NCBI GenBank assembly: GCA_034096865.1
Contig: JAWQFJ010001795.1
Span: 107,001-171,000, forward strand
Origin: Theodoxus fluviatilis
Taxonomy: Eukaryota; Mollusca; Gastropoda; Cycloneritida; Neritidae
Direction of reading: 5' to 3'
DNA: 64,000 bases
Within the stretch, counting starts at the first letter, position 1, and each line of letters begins with the position of its first letter. The notes under the pieces were generated by a model. The model was not told where the DNA came from. It made no database searches and was given only the letters and a program-made list of their open reading frames with translations. Position numbers and translations under genes: made by a program. Below are positions 1 through 12,000 of this stretch, one piece after another.

Positions 1-2730
1 TAGACATGAAAATCTGGTGGGAACGTATCTTTTCCTTGAAATGTTATGCAGCACTTTTCACACAGAAAATTACATGCTGCGCTCAACAGGTGAATGTGAC
101 CCCCTGCATTGTGCTGTACTCCACCCTGGCAAACTTTCCCCTTCCATCCACCCAGCTCCCGTTCTTCTACTCTAGCTCCAAGTTTAGTGAGCATGTGGTG
201 GAAGCCAAGGAACTTGCCCCAAATTTTGATAAAACATTGTGAGAGTTGAGAACATAAAAGAGAGCAGCAATAGATTGGCCGACAGCTAGGTTGGTATGGA
301 GTAAGGGGCATCTTACATATGATGCTTGCCCAAGTTGTTTGGAGCTAGTGGGGAAAAGAGTTTAAAAGGGAAAGAAATCAATGACACAATATTGACAAAC
401 TGTGTACTGTTCCATCATCCATGCCTTATAAGCACTCGGGGGAATCCACTATTTAAGAGAAAAACTCATTTTTTCAGTGAAAGAGAAATTATTATTTATG
501 TTTTTCTGGCCTTTTCTATTTATTATTTTTAATTTTAAGTTCGTGCTGACCTACCAACCCCCTTTTTTCTGGCCATGTTACTGTAACGATAGCTATTTCT
601 TCTTGTCCGAGTGATTGCGTCACTGCATCACTCCTTTGTACCAGTTCCAAGTACAGGGCTGAAAGCCTCATAACCATCACACAAAATCTTTCCTGGTGAA
701 AGGAACTATGCCAAAATGCTTCTTCCATGAAAATAGTGCTTGGAAATGAAAGTGAAGGAGGTGGGGAATATGACATTGTTTGGAAGGAAAGGAAAACTAA
801 CTGATAAACACACATAAATCTTATGATATTTAGACCAGTACTGGTCGATTGCAGTGTATGTAGATGTGTATGCACGCAAGAGAGGGAGAGCAAGAGAGAC
901 TGCATTTAGCTGCTTGAGGCAACTGTGGGTAGAGCTGTCGGAGTGGGCCCTGAAAACCTCGCAGCCTACACATAGCTTGATCAAGATGCCTAGTGCTTGA
1001 TGGCACTTGAGGGTGCTCCACTCTTGAATGGCTTGCTTGGTGAAGCACTGGATAGCCCACCGCAAAGGTGCTATGTGTGTAGATCCAAAATGGCTGCTTT
1101 TGGAGAAAAGGAGGAAATGGTTTTTTAATGTGGGCAGCACAAACATTTCAACCCATGATTCATGCCAGAGCCAAGGGAGAAGTGGCATGAAATTAGGCCT
1201 ATGCTCTTTTGGAAAGAATAACTGCTCTGAAATAATTACCTGGTGAGATGTAAGCAATAATTTAACAATATTCTAAAACTTTTCAAGGAAAGCACTCCAC
1301 GGCTTATGTAACCTCCATTGTTGAAAGTTTACAGAAGAGGACAAGAAACTTCATGAGAAGCGAGACTACTGACAGTCTTCAGAGGAAGAGCCCCCATCTT
1401 CAAGTGTTTCAGCCCCGTCTTCCTGACACTGGGGGGTGGGGGGTGTGTGTGTGTGTGAGCCACACCTGGGTCATAGTCCCAGGTGCCCGTCAGTCATCAG
1501 GCACACTGTGATGGTATGCCTCACCTTAGTGCAGGCTGAGAATGTGGAAAGAAGGAAGCCCCATCACCCCAGATGTAGACCTTTATACTCTGTGGACTGT
1601 ACCCTGGTTGCCCTCCGACAAGTCTTGTTTATACTGTAAATCAGTACTGTTGTGCGGACATTATTTTCTACTTGAGTGGCGCTGAGCCATGATGTGCAGC
1701 CGCAGCATATACATGTATATTTGATCAGCTTTCTCCAGGAATGGCCAGCCTGCTGCTGCTGGTTTGCTCATTAGGTTGAGAATTGCCCACGTGGCACTTG
1801 GCAACATAGAGATTGTATCGCAGAAACCATCTTGGTCACTCACGGTGGCAGTTTTGGATGGCCAAGTGCTGGATGGAGACCCATTCAGTGGAGTTCCAGC
1901 TACAGCCACATGTCATGTAAGCTGCACTCATTGAAGATTATCTGTATTTTTTTTAATGTTTTCAATATTTACTTAACCCTAAATGAGTTACACACAAGAA
2001 ATGTTGGCTGAAATTCCTGTTCAGCAGTTGCCCTAGCTGAACCAGTCAAGTTGTGAGTTTTAAGCTGGAGTAGTGTTGGATGCTTCAAAACTGAATAAGG
2101 AAATTAGCTGAAAATGTCTACCCTATAACAATTCTCGAGCTGAAACAAATCCAGTCCAACACTTGTGTTTGGAAGCTCTCCTTGCACATGAGGAGACAGC
2201 ATTTTATTGTTTTGCCTCTGGTGAAAAGACAGCTGCACTTGGCAATATGATATCTGCAACTTCACATCTGAATGATCATAGCAAAGTATTGGCTATGCAC
2301 TGACCTGCAAACAAGACACCACTGTCAGTTTGGGTCCTCTATCATGCTGGCCTGCTGATACACATTGAGATATGACTACAAAGACCATTCTGTCTGCAGC
2401 TTCTACTTCACCATATAACATTTCTAAGAGCTGTTCATGCCTGCAGAAACCAATAAGTTAGAAAGGCATGCAAAATGAGAACTGGTTCTAGTACACTGGA
2501 GGCGAGTGGACAGGGGCCCAGTAGCATCTGGGCAGCAACACTGTCCACTGCTAGAAGCATGCAGGCTTACTGAAAAATAAGGCATCGTCCCTAAGAAACA
2601 AAATCTTAATCCTTTTTGTTGCCTGCCGCCTTTCGTCAAAACAAGATCTTCACATTAAATTTCAATTTACCACATAGGCAGGACATTAGATTTCTTTTAC
2701 AGAAGTCCTTCAATCAAAAGGTGAAAAGAC
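1..2730. other. Gene-free 3' flank of Staufen
   Basis: No convincing exon, RNA gene or mobile element is visible here. The short ORFs on both strands lack domain signals or codon structure. A short GT run sits near 1443-1458. The stretch lies beyond the Staufen stop and could hold part of a long 3' UTR. Confidence 0.5.
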
Positions 2731-2733
2731 CAG

Positions 2734-2967
2734 GGCCCGTATTCACAACGGCGATTTATCTTTTTAACACTCGATTTATCCCCTAGCCCCGCGTTATCTT
2801 GATCGGTTAGATAAGGTACGCTTGTCAGAGGATCCTAGGTTGCGCTTTGCTATATATACTGGTTTCCAGCCAAGGGAGAGCGGAACAGGCAGTTGGAATC
2901 GTCTGAGTTTAGAGATAAATCGGAGATAAAATAAATCGCCGATAAATCGCCGTTGTGAATACGGGCC
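2734..2967. mobile_element. PIF/Harbinger-like MITE, copy 1
   Basis: A 234-bp non-coding element with long inverted termini: GGCCCGTATTCACAACGGCG at the left, matched by CGCCGTTGTGAATACGGGCC at the right. It holds a TATATATA core and no ORF. A second copy in opposite orientation lies at 58840-59062. Flanks are CAG on the left and CAT on the right; copy 2 has a clean CAG/CAG, which suggests a 3-bp target duplication as in PIF/Harbinger elements. The superfamily call is inference. Confidence 0.8.
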
Positions 2968-3350
2968 CATGTCTTTTCAGTTTCTTTTCTTACCACCTGA
3001 AGGAACCAGTTTCCAGATTGGCTTTAAAATGCACACAGCAGCATCTGATTGGCTGAAGTAATCATGCCCACTCCCCACGAATTTGAGTGCTCCACATTAC
3101 CCATAAAAACCTTCACATTCAATATACATTTATTAATTACCTCTTGCAATGGTACGAAAGTGGTCAAACTGATGGATCAAGACCTGTCTCGCATCTGATA
3201 GATTGATTTTTCTGTCAGACATGCAAACCCAGGAGTCACACACAGTGGGTACACCGTCTCACAATTTCAATCAGTTGATTGACATACATAGGAACACCTT
3301 TCAATCACACAATAGCACACCAGATTCGTCTGCCCACTGATTTGGCCATG

Positions 3351-3544
3351 ATTGAACAATGATACTGTACGGCTGCATTCACATTTTCATCAGTTCTACC
3401 TCAATCTGAGCACATGTACGTGGCGATCCCATGTAATGTGTCACATGATTGAACAATGACACTGTACGGCTGCATTCACATTTTCATCAGTTCTACCTCA
3501 ATCTGAGCACATGTACGTGGCGATCCCATGTAATGTGTCACATG
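3351..3544. repeat. 97-bp tandem duplication (2 copies)
   Basis: The segment starting ATTGAACAATGA and ending near GTAATGTGTCACATG occurs twice in a row with almost no change (3351-3447 and 3448-3544). It has no coding signal. The surrounding 2970-3350 and 3545-4435 hold nothing else I can name except a GA-rich run at about 3926-3985. Confidence 0.9.
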
Positions 3545-4435
3545 AGTGATAATTCAAACAGCTATCCTACATATCTGGATCAATCACAGGACTTGAGTTT
3601 TCATTGCCTGAAAACATGCCAAAGCATGTCAATGTATGTAGAGTGAACTGAGGAAGTTGTGCTTCTCTTTACATGCAGTGCAGCTCCCTTCCACCATAAT
3701 CACTTGATCAGCCAATCAGATGCTAGCCATGGACACTGGCTGCCTGCATTGTAAAGCCTTTCCCAGTCTTCCAACCTTGTGTGCACTGTGTTCATGCACC
3801 ATAGGATTCAGTTCACTCAGAGAGAAGTTAGAGATCCTAACCCACCTTAGGTAACCCAACCTGTTGAAACTGTTAAGAACAGTGCCCTCACTCTCTGGCA
3901 CTTCAGTAACTTACAAATACATAGGGAGGGAGGGGGAGAGAGAGACAGAGAAATAGAGACAGAGAGTGCAGAGACAGAGAAAGAGCTACTGAAAGTCGTT
4001 TTCACTTCTCTACCACAGCACAAGCAGACACAACAATTTCATCACAACTCTACACGAGGAGCAGGGAACAAAAAATGACAAGTCCATCAGCCAAGAACTT
4101 CATAGAGCTGTGGAGGGCATCACTGTCAAAGGAACTTTCTCTCTCCCCAGACAAGAGCCAGCCCCTGGAGGCGGGCCTGCCTCCAGCAAGCTCTCCTGGC
4201 CCAGGCCAGCCAGGGGAGGGCAGAACAAGGCCAGCTGCTCCAGCGCTGGCAATTTCCACACCTCATGACCTCACTTCACCACACCATGACCCACACCAGT
4301 CTGCCTACTCACATGATCACTGATATTGGCATCACCTGTGTGCTGCTCTCTGTGCCCAGTCCACGTGTGTATCAGTTCAACCACTGTCTAGGTGTGCTTG
4401 GACACACATGACAACCACAGCACAAGTGGCAGTTA

Positions 4436-4709
4436 GTCCATGAACATGTCCTTTGTGCCGAGGCCAGCTACAAGTCCATGAACATGTCCTTTGTGCCGAG
4501 GCCAGCTACAAGTCCATGAACATGTCCTTTGTGCCGAGGCCAGCTACAAGTCCATGAACATGTCCTTTGTGCCGAGGCCAGCTACAAGTCCATGAACATG
4601 TCCTTTGTGCCGAGGCCAGCTACAAGTCCATGAACATGTCCTTTGTGCCGAGGCCAGCTACAAGTCCATGAACATGTCCTTTTTGCCGAGGCCAGCTACA
4701 AGTCCATGA
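4436..4709. repeat. 38-bp minisatellite (~7 units)
   Basis: Seven near-identical 38-bp units starting GTCCATGAACATGTCC and ending GGCCAGCTACAA. The last full unit has one change (TTTTTGCC for TTTGTGCC). The following 4710-5845 has no supported gene, only AGGCAGGCAGG and purine-rich runs near 5495-5660. Confidence 0.93.
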
Positions 4710-5845
4710 GGCTGGTGGCCAGGGCAGCAGACCAAAGCCTACTTCTCTTTGTCTGGGTTTGAAGGAGGATGAAAGGCTGTCAGTCCACATTTTGTGTAGC
4801 TGTAGATTATTTCCTTTCCCCACACCAGGACTGCTCATTTCAAAGTCGCTGTCAGCACTTCACTGTCGTAGTAAGAGCCTCCAGTGATGGAACACCTGCA
4901 AGTGTACCACTCCATGGAGAGAGCAGCCAGAATGAATCCACAGTCACTCCTGTCACTGCATCTCCAGTGTTTTTAGCACCACATGGAGAATGTCCTTGTA
5001 GATATCATTTCAGGTTGTTCTAGCTTGCTAAGATATCTGGGACAGTCTTCTTTAGTCTGCAGGCAGATGTTTCAAAGTGAGATGGCTTTATGACTGCAGA
5101 TTGTTCAGGGAGGATGAGGCTTCATGTATGTTGCATAATGGGTGAGGACTGCAGATGTGCCAGGCCACTGGGAGATTATCTCAGTTCCACACCAGAGGCT
5201 GAGCAGCCAGTGCCCAGGGAATTGTGTATGCAGATGTAGTACCACTCCAACCAAAACAAGGCTTCCAAATTCCTCCAGGTCAGGCCAACATCAGGTGGGG
5301 GGATAGCACAACATATTCAACTGGACTGCATGCTTTTTGAAATGATATTTAAATGAGAACTAAATTACATCCAAACCCCACTCCCCCCCCAAAAAAATCA
5401 GGCCTATCTGGACAGGACAAAATCCTGTGCATCTGATGGTGACTGTGGAGTGCTGACACTTGGACAAGTTTTACTTAAAGCAGCCCTGCATGACAAGGAA
5501 GGAAGGGAGGCAGGCAGACAGGGTGGCAGGCAGGCAGGGAGGAGCACACAGGGGCCATGGGTGGGGTGGGGAGAGAGGGGAGGGTAGAGAGACAATTGAG
5601 TCTGGGCAAGTAAACAGTTTTGAAAAGGGTAGAGAGAGAGGAAGAGCGTGAGAGACTGGAGAAGGCACTTCCACCTCTCCCTAGACCTTCCTCTCAGTCT
5701 TGTCAGTGCTGCCAGAATCGGGGGCTGCCACAGGCTTCCTGCAAACACAGAATGCAGTGCAGATTAGCTGGATGAATGGCATTTCTCATCTCCCACACCA
5801 AGTTTAATAACCACAGCTTGGATGCTGCTTTTCTAAGAAATCATT

Positions 5846-6478
5846 CTACCCCAATCTCATCTAACATGTGATGTTTCATGTACTAGCCACAGTTCCCATA
5901 CTGCCCCACCTCTACCCCAATCTCATCTAACATGTGATGTCTCATGTAGCTACACTAGCCACAGTTCCCATACTGCCCCACCTCTACCCCAATCTCATCT
6001 AACATGTGATGTCTCATGTAGCTACACTAGCCACAGTTCCCATACTGCCCCACCTCTACCCCAATCTCATCTAACATGTGATGTCTCATGTAGCTACACA
6101 AGCCACAGTTCCCATACTGCCCCACCTCTACCCCAATCTCATCTAACATGTGATGTCTCATGTAGCTACACTAGCCACAGTTCCCATACTGCCCCACCTC
6201 TACCCCAATCTCATCTAACATGTGATGTCTCATGTAGCTACACTAGCCACAGTTCCCATACTGCCCCACCTCTACCCCAATCTCATCTAACATGTGATGT
6301 CTCATGTAGCTACACTAGCCACAGTTCCCATACTGCCCCACCTCTACCCCAATCTCATCTAACATGTGATGTCTCATGTAGCTACACTAGCCACAGTTCC
6401 CATACTGCCCCACCTCTACCCCAATCTCATCTACCATGTGATGTCTCAAATAGCTACACTCTACACTAGCCACAGTTC
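5846..6478. repeat. 72-bp minisatellite (~9 units)
   Basis: Nine units of about 72 bp beginning TACCCCAATCTCATCTAACA and ending with CTGCCCCACCTC. The first and last units are diverged or shortened, the middle ones nearly identical. It lies 3' of the Staufen stop, so it may fall within the 3' UTR. 6480-6902 has no other feature. Confidence 0.93.
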
Positions 6479-6902
6479 CCATACTGCCTTACCTCTCCAG
6501 TTTTCCTACTCTAACTCATAATTCTCAAAGAAGGTGGCACATGGTGTAGGACATTTGCAAATTTTTCTCTTTCACATAGTTCAACAACTGCTAGAACTTT
6601 GCTTTTGAGAATTGCAAGCACAGGATATTCCACACTCCACCACTTGTCACCACTCCAATACTGCCCCTATCCACTTGCAAAGGGGTGAGCATAATCAGAA
6701 ATTTTCCAGCTCCAAACTGGCACTCTCAATTTTGTAATTATGTGATGAATAACAGATTTCTCTGCCATGCAGAGTGCACAACAGCTAAATATTAAATAAT
6801 GAGGTAAATGAGAAAGACCTATCCCTTCTCCAGTGGCAAGGAACAGAGAAGGTAGCATGGCACACACATGCATGCACACACATACATGCACACACACAGT
6901 TC

Positions 6903-7079
6903 CTACCAATCTCCACTGAAATCGACTCCTTCCTGGCTGGGCAGAAGCCCCAGTTCAGACAGGAGATTGAGTGCCTCATTGGCAGCCACCAATCGCGCCT
7001 CCTGGGCAGAGCGGCCACGCCCACTCTTGACATGTTGTGGCACCGTCTTGAGGGCCACCTGGCACAGGTAGGAGCCGTT
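6903..7079 (-). CDS. stau: Staufen last coding exon: second half of dsRBD5 and stop
   Basis: After a CTTTGCTTTGCAG acceptor, phase 0, 58 codons run to a TAG at 6903-6905. The product is [17 protein letters not shown], then [20 protein letters not shown] and a short tail ending VDFSGDW. Helix two lacks the KKxAK lysines, as expected of the non-RNA-binding dsRBD5. The stop overlaps ATTG|GTAGGA, a possible donor, so a longer C-terminus made by further splicing cannot be excluded. I see no convincing nearby polyadenylation signal: ATTAAA occurs on this strand near 5811 and AATAAA near 3129. Confidence 0.88.
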   Translation of the reverse strand, partial: NGSYLCQVALKTVPQHVKSGRGRSAQEARLVAANEALNLLSELGLLPSQEGVDFSGDW

Positions 7080-8979
7080 CTGCAAAGCAAAGGCAGCACA
7101 TGAAATCCTACGCCTCTTCAAAGTGGCAGAATGCAAAGAACACTTAAAAATCCATGACTTTTTATTGCATGCTGCCTTGCTCCATCCCCTGCGGTCATTC
7201 CCACAAGAACCTGGCTGTCAGCTATGCCCCAACTGTCCTTCTCTAGTTTCTCTCCTCCCATTCATTGTTGTCATTCAGTGGTTAAAGGATGACCTAAGGG
7301 CAGAGCTGCCTGATCTGCCTGACATGGTCACTCAAGACACTTGAGACAGTACAAAGAGTTTCAATAAGGAAGAAGGAGAGTTAGCCCATCATTTCTCTGT
7401 TCAGCAGGGGCAGTATATGGGAATGGCAGCAAGGGGCAGGATATAGGAATGGCAGCAAGGGACAGTATATGGGAATGGCAGCAAGGGGCAGGATATAGGA
7501 ATGGCAGCAAGGGGCAGTACGGTAATGGCAGCAAGAGGCAATATTTGGGAATGGCAGCAAGGGGCAGTATGGGAATGGCAGCAAGAGGACAGTATATGGG
7601 AATGGCAGCAAGGGGCAGGATATAGGAATGGCAGCAAGGGACAGTATATGGGAATGGCAGCAAGGGGCAGGATATAGGAATGGCAGCAAGGGGCAGTATA
7701 TGGGAATGGCAGCAAGGGGCAGGATATAGGAATGGCAGCAAGGGGCAGTATATGGGAATGGCAGCAAGGGGTAGGATATAGGAATGGCAGAAAGGGGCAG
7801 TATAGAGGAATGGCAGCAAGGGGCAGTATGGGAATGGCAGCAAGGGGCAGTATGGGAATGGCAGCAAGGGGCAGTATTTGGGAATGGCAGCAAGGGGCAG
7901 TATTTGGGAATGGCAGCAAGGGGCAGTATGGGAGTGGCAGCAAAGGGGCAGTATGGGAATGGCAGCAAGGGGCAGTATGGGAATGGCAGCAAGGGGCAGT
8001 ATATGGGAATGGCAGCAAGGGGCAGTATATGGGAATGGCAGCAAGGGGCAGTATATGGGAATGGCAGCAAGGGGCAGTATATGGGAATGGCAGCAAGGGG
8101 CAGTATATAGGAATGGCAGCAAGGGGCAGTATATGGGAATGGCAGCAAGGGGCAGTATTTGGGAATGGCAGCAAGGGGCAGTATATGGGAATGGCAGCAA
8201 GGGGCAGTACGGTAATGGCAGCAAGAGGCAGTATATGGGAATGGCAGCAAGGGGCAGTACGGTAATGGCAGCAAGAGGCAGTATTTGGGAATGGCAGCAA
8301 GGGGCAGTATGGGAGTGGCAGCAAGAGGCAGTACGGTAATGGCAGCAAGAGGCAGTATTTGGGAATGGCAGCAAGGGGCAGTACGGTAATGGCAGCAAGA
8401 GGCAGTACGGTAATGGCAGCAAGAGGCAGTATTTGGGAATGGCAGCAAGGGGCAGTACGGTAATGGCAGCAAGAGGCAACATTTGGGAATGGCAGCAAGG
8501 GGCAGTATGGGAATGGCAGCAAGAGGGCAGTATATGGGAGTGGCAGCAAGGGGCAGTATATGGGAGTGGCAGCAAGGGGGCAGTATATGGGAATGGCAGC
8601 AAGGGGCAGTACGGTAATGGCAGCAAGAGGCAGTATTTGGGAATGGCAGCAAGGGGCAGTGTATATGGGAGTGGCAGCAAGAGGCAGTATATGGGAATGG
8701 CAGCAAGGGGCAATACGGTAATGGCAACAAGAGGCAGTATTTGGGAATGGCAGCAAGGGGCAGTATGGGAATGGCAGCAAGGGTTGAGCACAGTGTGACA
8801 TGGCATTATATGTTTAATGGACCATTTCCTGACATAAGCAGTGACTTAATTACTCAGGCAGCCATAAAAACACTATTAAAAATATTTAAAATAATGAAAA
8901 TACTGCATCAAAAGTAGCAAAGAAACATTTGGGTAAACAAAACAACTGGTGGGTGGGTGGCAGAGATGATGATGATGTG

Positions 8980-9026
<47 letters not shown>

Positions 9027-12000
9027 GTGTGTGTGTGTGTGTGTGGAGTAAAGCACTACTTTGGCTCAAGAAAGAATACGATTGTCGGCTACTGTCCACA
9101 CCTTTTTCTTTCCAACCGACCCCAGCAACCCATTCTTTATAGAGTAAAGCAGTTTGAGACTGGTATGCATGATGTTGCTGTGTGTCTCGGCAACACTTGT
9201 CTTAGCTGGTCTGCCTTTACCATTGGCAGACAGTTCTTCTTGTCTCAGATTCCTAACTTCTTTACTTTAACAGGGCTCATACAGACAAAAACCACACAAA
9301 AGTTAAGGTCCTTTTAAGAACGCTTTAAATGCGCATTCAAACAGCTTTAAAAGGAGCTTTGTGCACTACTGTATAAGGCTGTATAACTTGGAACATGAAA
9401 TAAACTACAGTTTACTAACTCACCTACTGAATAATCTGAAACTTTATGACCAAGTCAATGTAGTCATCAGCAAATTTGAATTACTTCAGCAGTTCAGCTT
9501 TATTCGCAATATTGTCTTTCACTATTAGAGTCCTGGGTTTTCAAGCAAGCTGACATTGATTGTTAAAAACTGCCAGGTTCATCATTGCTCAGTCATTTAA
9601 ATAGTTATAGGTCACTTTTCAGTTTTTCTTGGTCTATTGCTTTAAACCAAATGAGTGATTAATCTTTAAACAGTCCTCAAGACAGACTACTGCTCCAATC
9701 ACAATATTTTTCAGGCACTGATGGTTAGTAGAACCCAGTAACCATTATTTTCTGTCAGTTCAATTTTTTGGTCCAATTTTTTTAAGTCCCAACAGGTTTT
9801 ACTTTTACACTTACAGTCCTGTCTACCTGTGATGCGTTTGCATAAATTATATTAATTAACTTTCAAATATGGCTGCCGATATGGCACATTTTTGCCAGTT
9901 TTTGAAAAGGGGCTTATGACAGAAACTTTTAATTTAACACTGAAGTACAGAATATAGGGTTGCATGTCCTGACCCAAAATGAAGACAATTACTCTGAGCA
10001 ATATATTTTTTCACAATTTCACATCTTAAGTTACATGGATTGAGTTGCTAATGACGTATTCAAGATCCTGTGACTTTGTCATACAGGATGATAGTTTTGA
10101 TTATGGGTCATCCTTTCAAGGAAACTATAAGAACCAAATAGGCCAAGTATCAAGGAAGTCAAACTTCACAGCACATGTCTGAAATCTAACATAAACGGGT
10201 GAAAACCTGGAAACTGAGAAAACTACATCTTAAGTTCTCATTCCTCATTATGACAGATGACAGTTGCAGTCTTCCTCCAAATGTGTAACTCTTAACGCCC
10301 TCTAAGGAATTTCACAACTACAAGCCCCAGTTCTGTAAAGTTTTTGAAAAAATGAAATATAACATGGTTCTTTTGTTTAAAAAATTCTAACTTCTATTAT
10401 ATTGCACGGATCTGTAAGAAATTTTTTGTGTGTAGTCTAAAATGAATGCTGGTCATTCTAAGATGTACCTGATGTGAGCTGGCAGCTGAATCAGAAACAA
10501 TGTTCATATTTTTTTTTTCATCTCCTCCAAGAAGGTTTGATTGTTCCGTTGCCATTCTGCCTTGCCTAAAGTCTAGTCATGGATCATGATGAACATTTCC
10601 CCTGGAAAAAGTTACAGAAAATACTCTACTAGTTTTGCATCAAGTCCGAGTGGTACACTTGGACCAACTGTTTCTACAAAAGGATTGTTGGCAAACTCCT
10701 CGACAGTGTCTGACCATTCGGCGTCACTGAAATCATCATCTGATGATGTCGGACAAATCACTCGTGTGGACACTGGAAACAGTTACATCACTCAGATTGG
10801 AATCTCCAAGTCCAAGATATTTACATCGAACCATTTTGATAAAAAACAAGTCATTGTCTGAACTACTCATGGCTGTTTCAATCCCACTCTAGTTGGCTGC
10901 TGGTCTTGGGCAAAGCCTTATCTCCTTCACTCCTCGCCTGACCTAAAAATAGTGCGCCCTCGCTGCTTGAAGCCAGCGTTTACTGGAAACTGGAGCTGCA
11001 GAGGTCTGTGTCACAACAGTGCTAAATGAGTGCATGCATATGCGTTATGTTTTCCAATTTCCTTGAGATCCCCATCTCGCAATCAATGTCCGCCATCTTC
11101 GCAATGAGGAATGCCCGCCAAAAATTGAGTGAAAAATTCTAATAACAACAGAAACGTATTGAAATCCATTGAAAAAATTCACAGAGATGCAATAACCATC
11201 CGGAAGTAGCTCAATAATTCCTTCAGTCCTAGAGAGCTTCCCGCCAGAGTAATCTCCCTTGGTACCTAACCCTTGAATCTAGAGCAGTTACAAGCGGCAT
11301 AGGATTTAGCCTCAGGAGCGGTTGGGACCTGTACAGGACGTTAAAAGTTAACTAAAAAATACCAACTACCTCAGAAACAAAGCAGTCATACTCTACACTG
11401 ACACTACTATAAAGTGATATGAAAAAATATTTCTGGCCATTTTCCACAAAGGTGACTTTGTTAAAACCGTTTACCATGGCTTTGTGGTTTCTAGACTGAT
11501 TTTTAAGGACTTGGGGAGACAATTAAATTGAGGATTTAAAACCTGAAGATTTTACACAGATAAATGCGTGTGCAAACAGTTTAACCTTTAGAGCGCCACC
11601 AATTTTCGTCATTGCTTTACCCCAGAGCCACAAAGTTTATTATGTGTGGTCAAATTCAACACCATGTTTACTTTAAAAAATCATCATTTATTACCTATTC
11701 AAGCTTTGAAGTAGATTTTTGGAGGGTGAGAAGAAAAATGGATGGCCTACATGGCGCAATTAATGAAAATGCCATAGAATGTTTTTTCAGCTGCTAAAAA
11801 ATCATGGAATACAGACAACAACAAAAAACAAACAAATTCACTGTGTTTTCCTACACTGCTCTATCTATTCAAGAATACAACAGCTTTTGATGAAAATGCA
11901 AAAGTGCATAGATAGAGTCTCCAAGTAATGGAGATACATCTGAAAATGTTTTAGGGTAAAACTAATACAAAAAATCCTACAATTACTTACGCTAGGGAAG

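Noticed and set aside
4050..4323. Pro/Ser-rich ORFs on both strands near 4.1-4.3 kb
   Set aside because: No splice or domain evidence; probable random ORFs in GC-richer 3' flank.
7361..8806. Overlapping ORFs of ~450-480 codons in all three minus frames
   Set aside because: All derive from a 23-26-bp tandem repeat without stop codons. There is no domain, no start context and no unique sequence.
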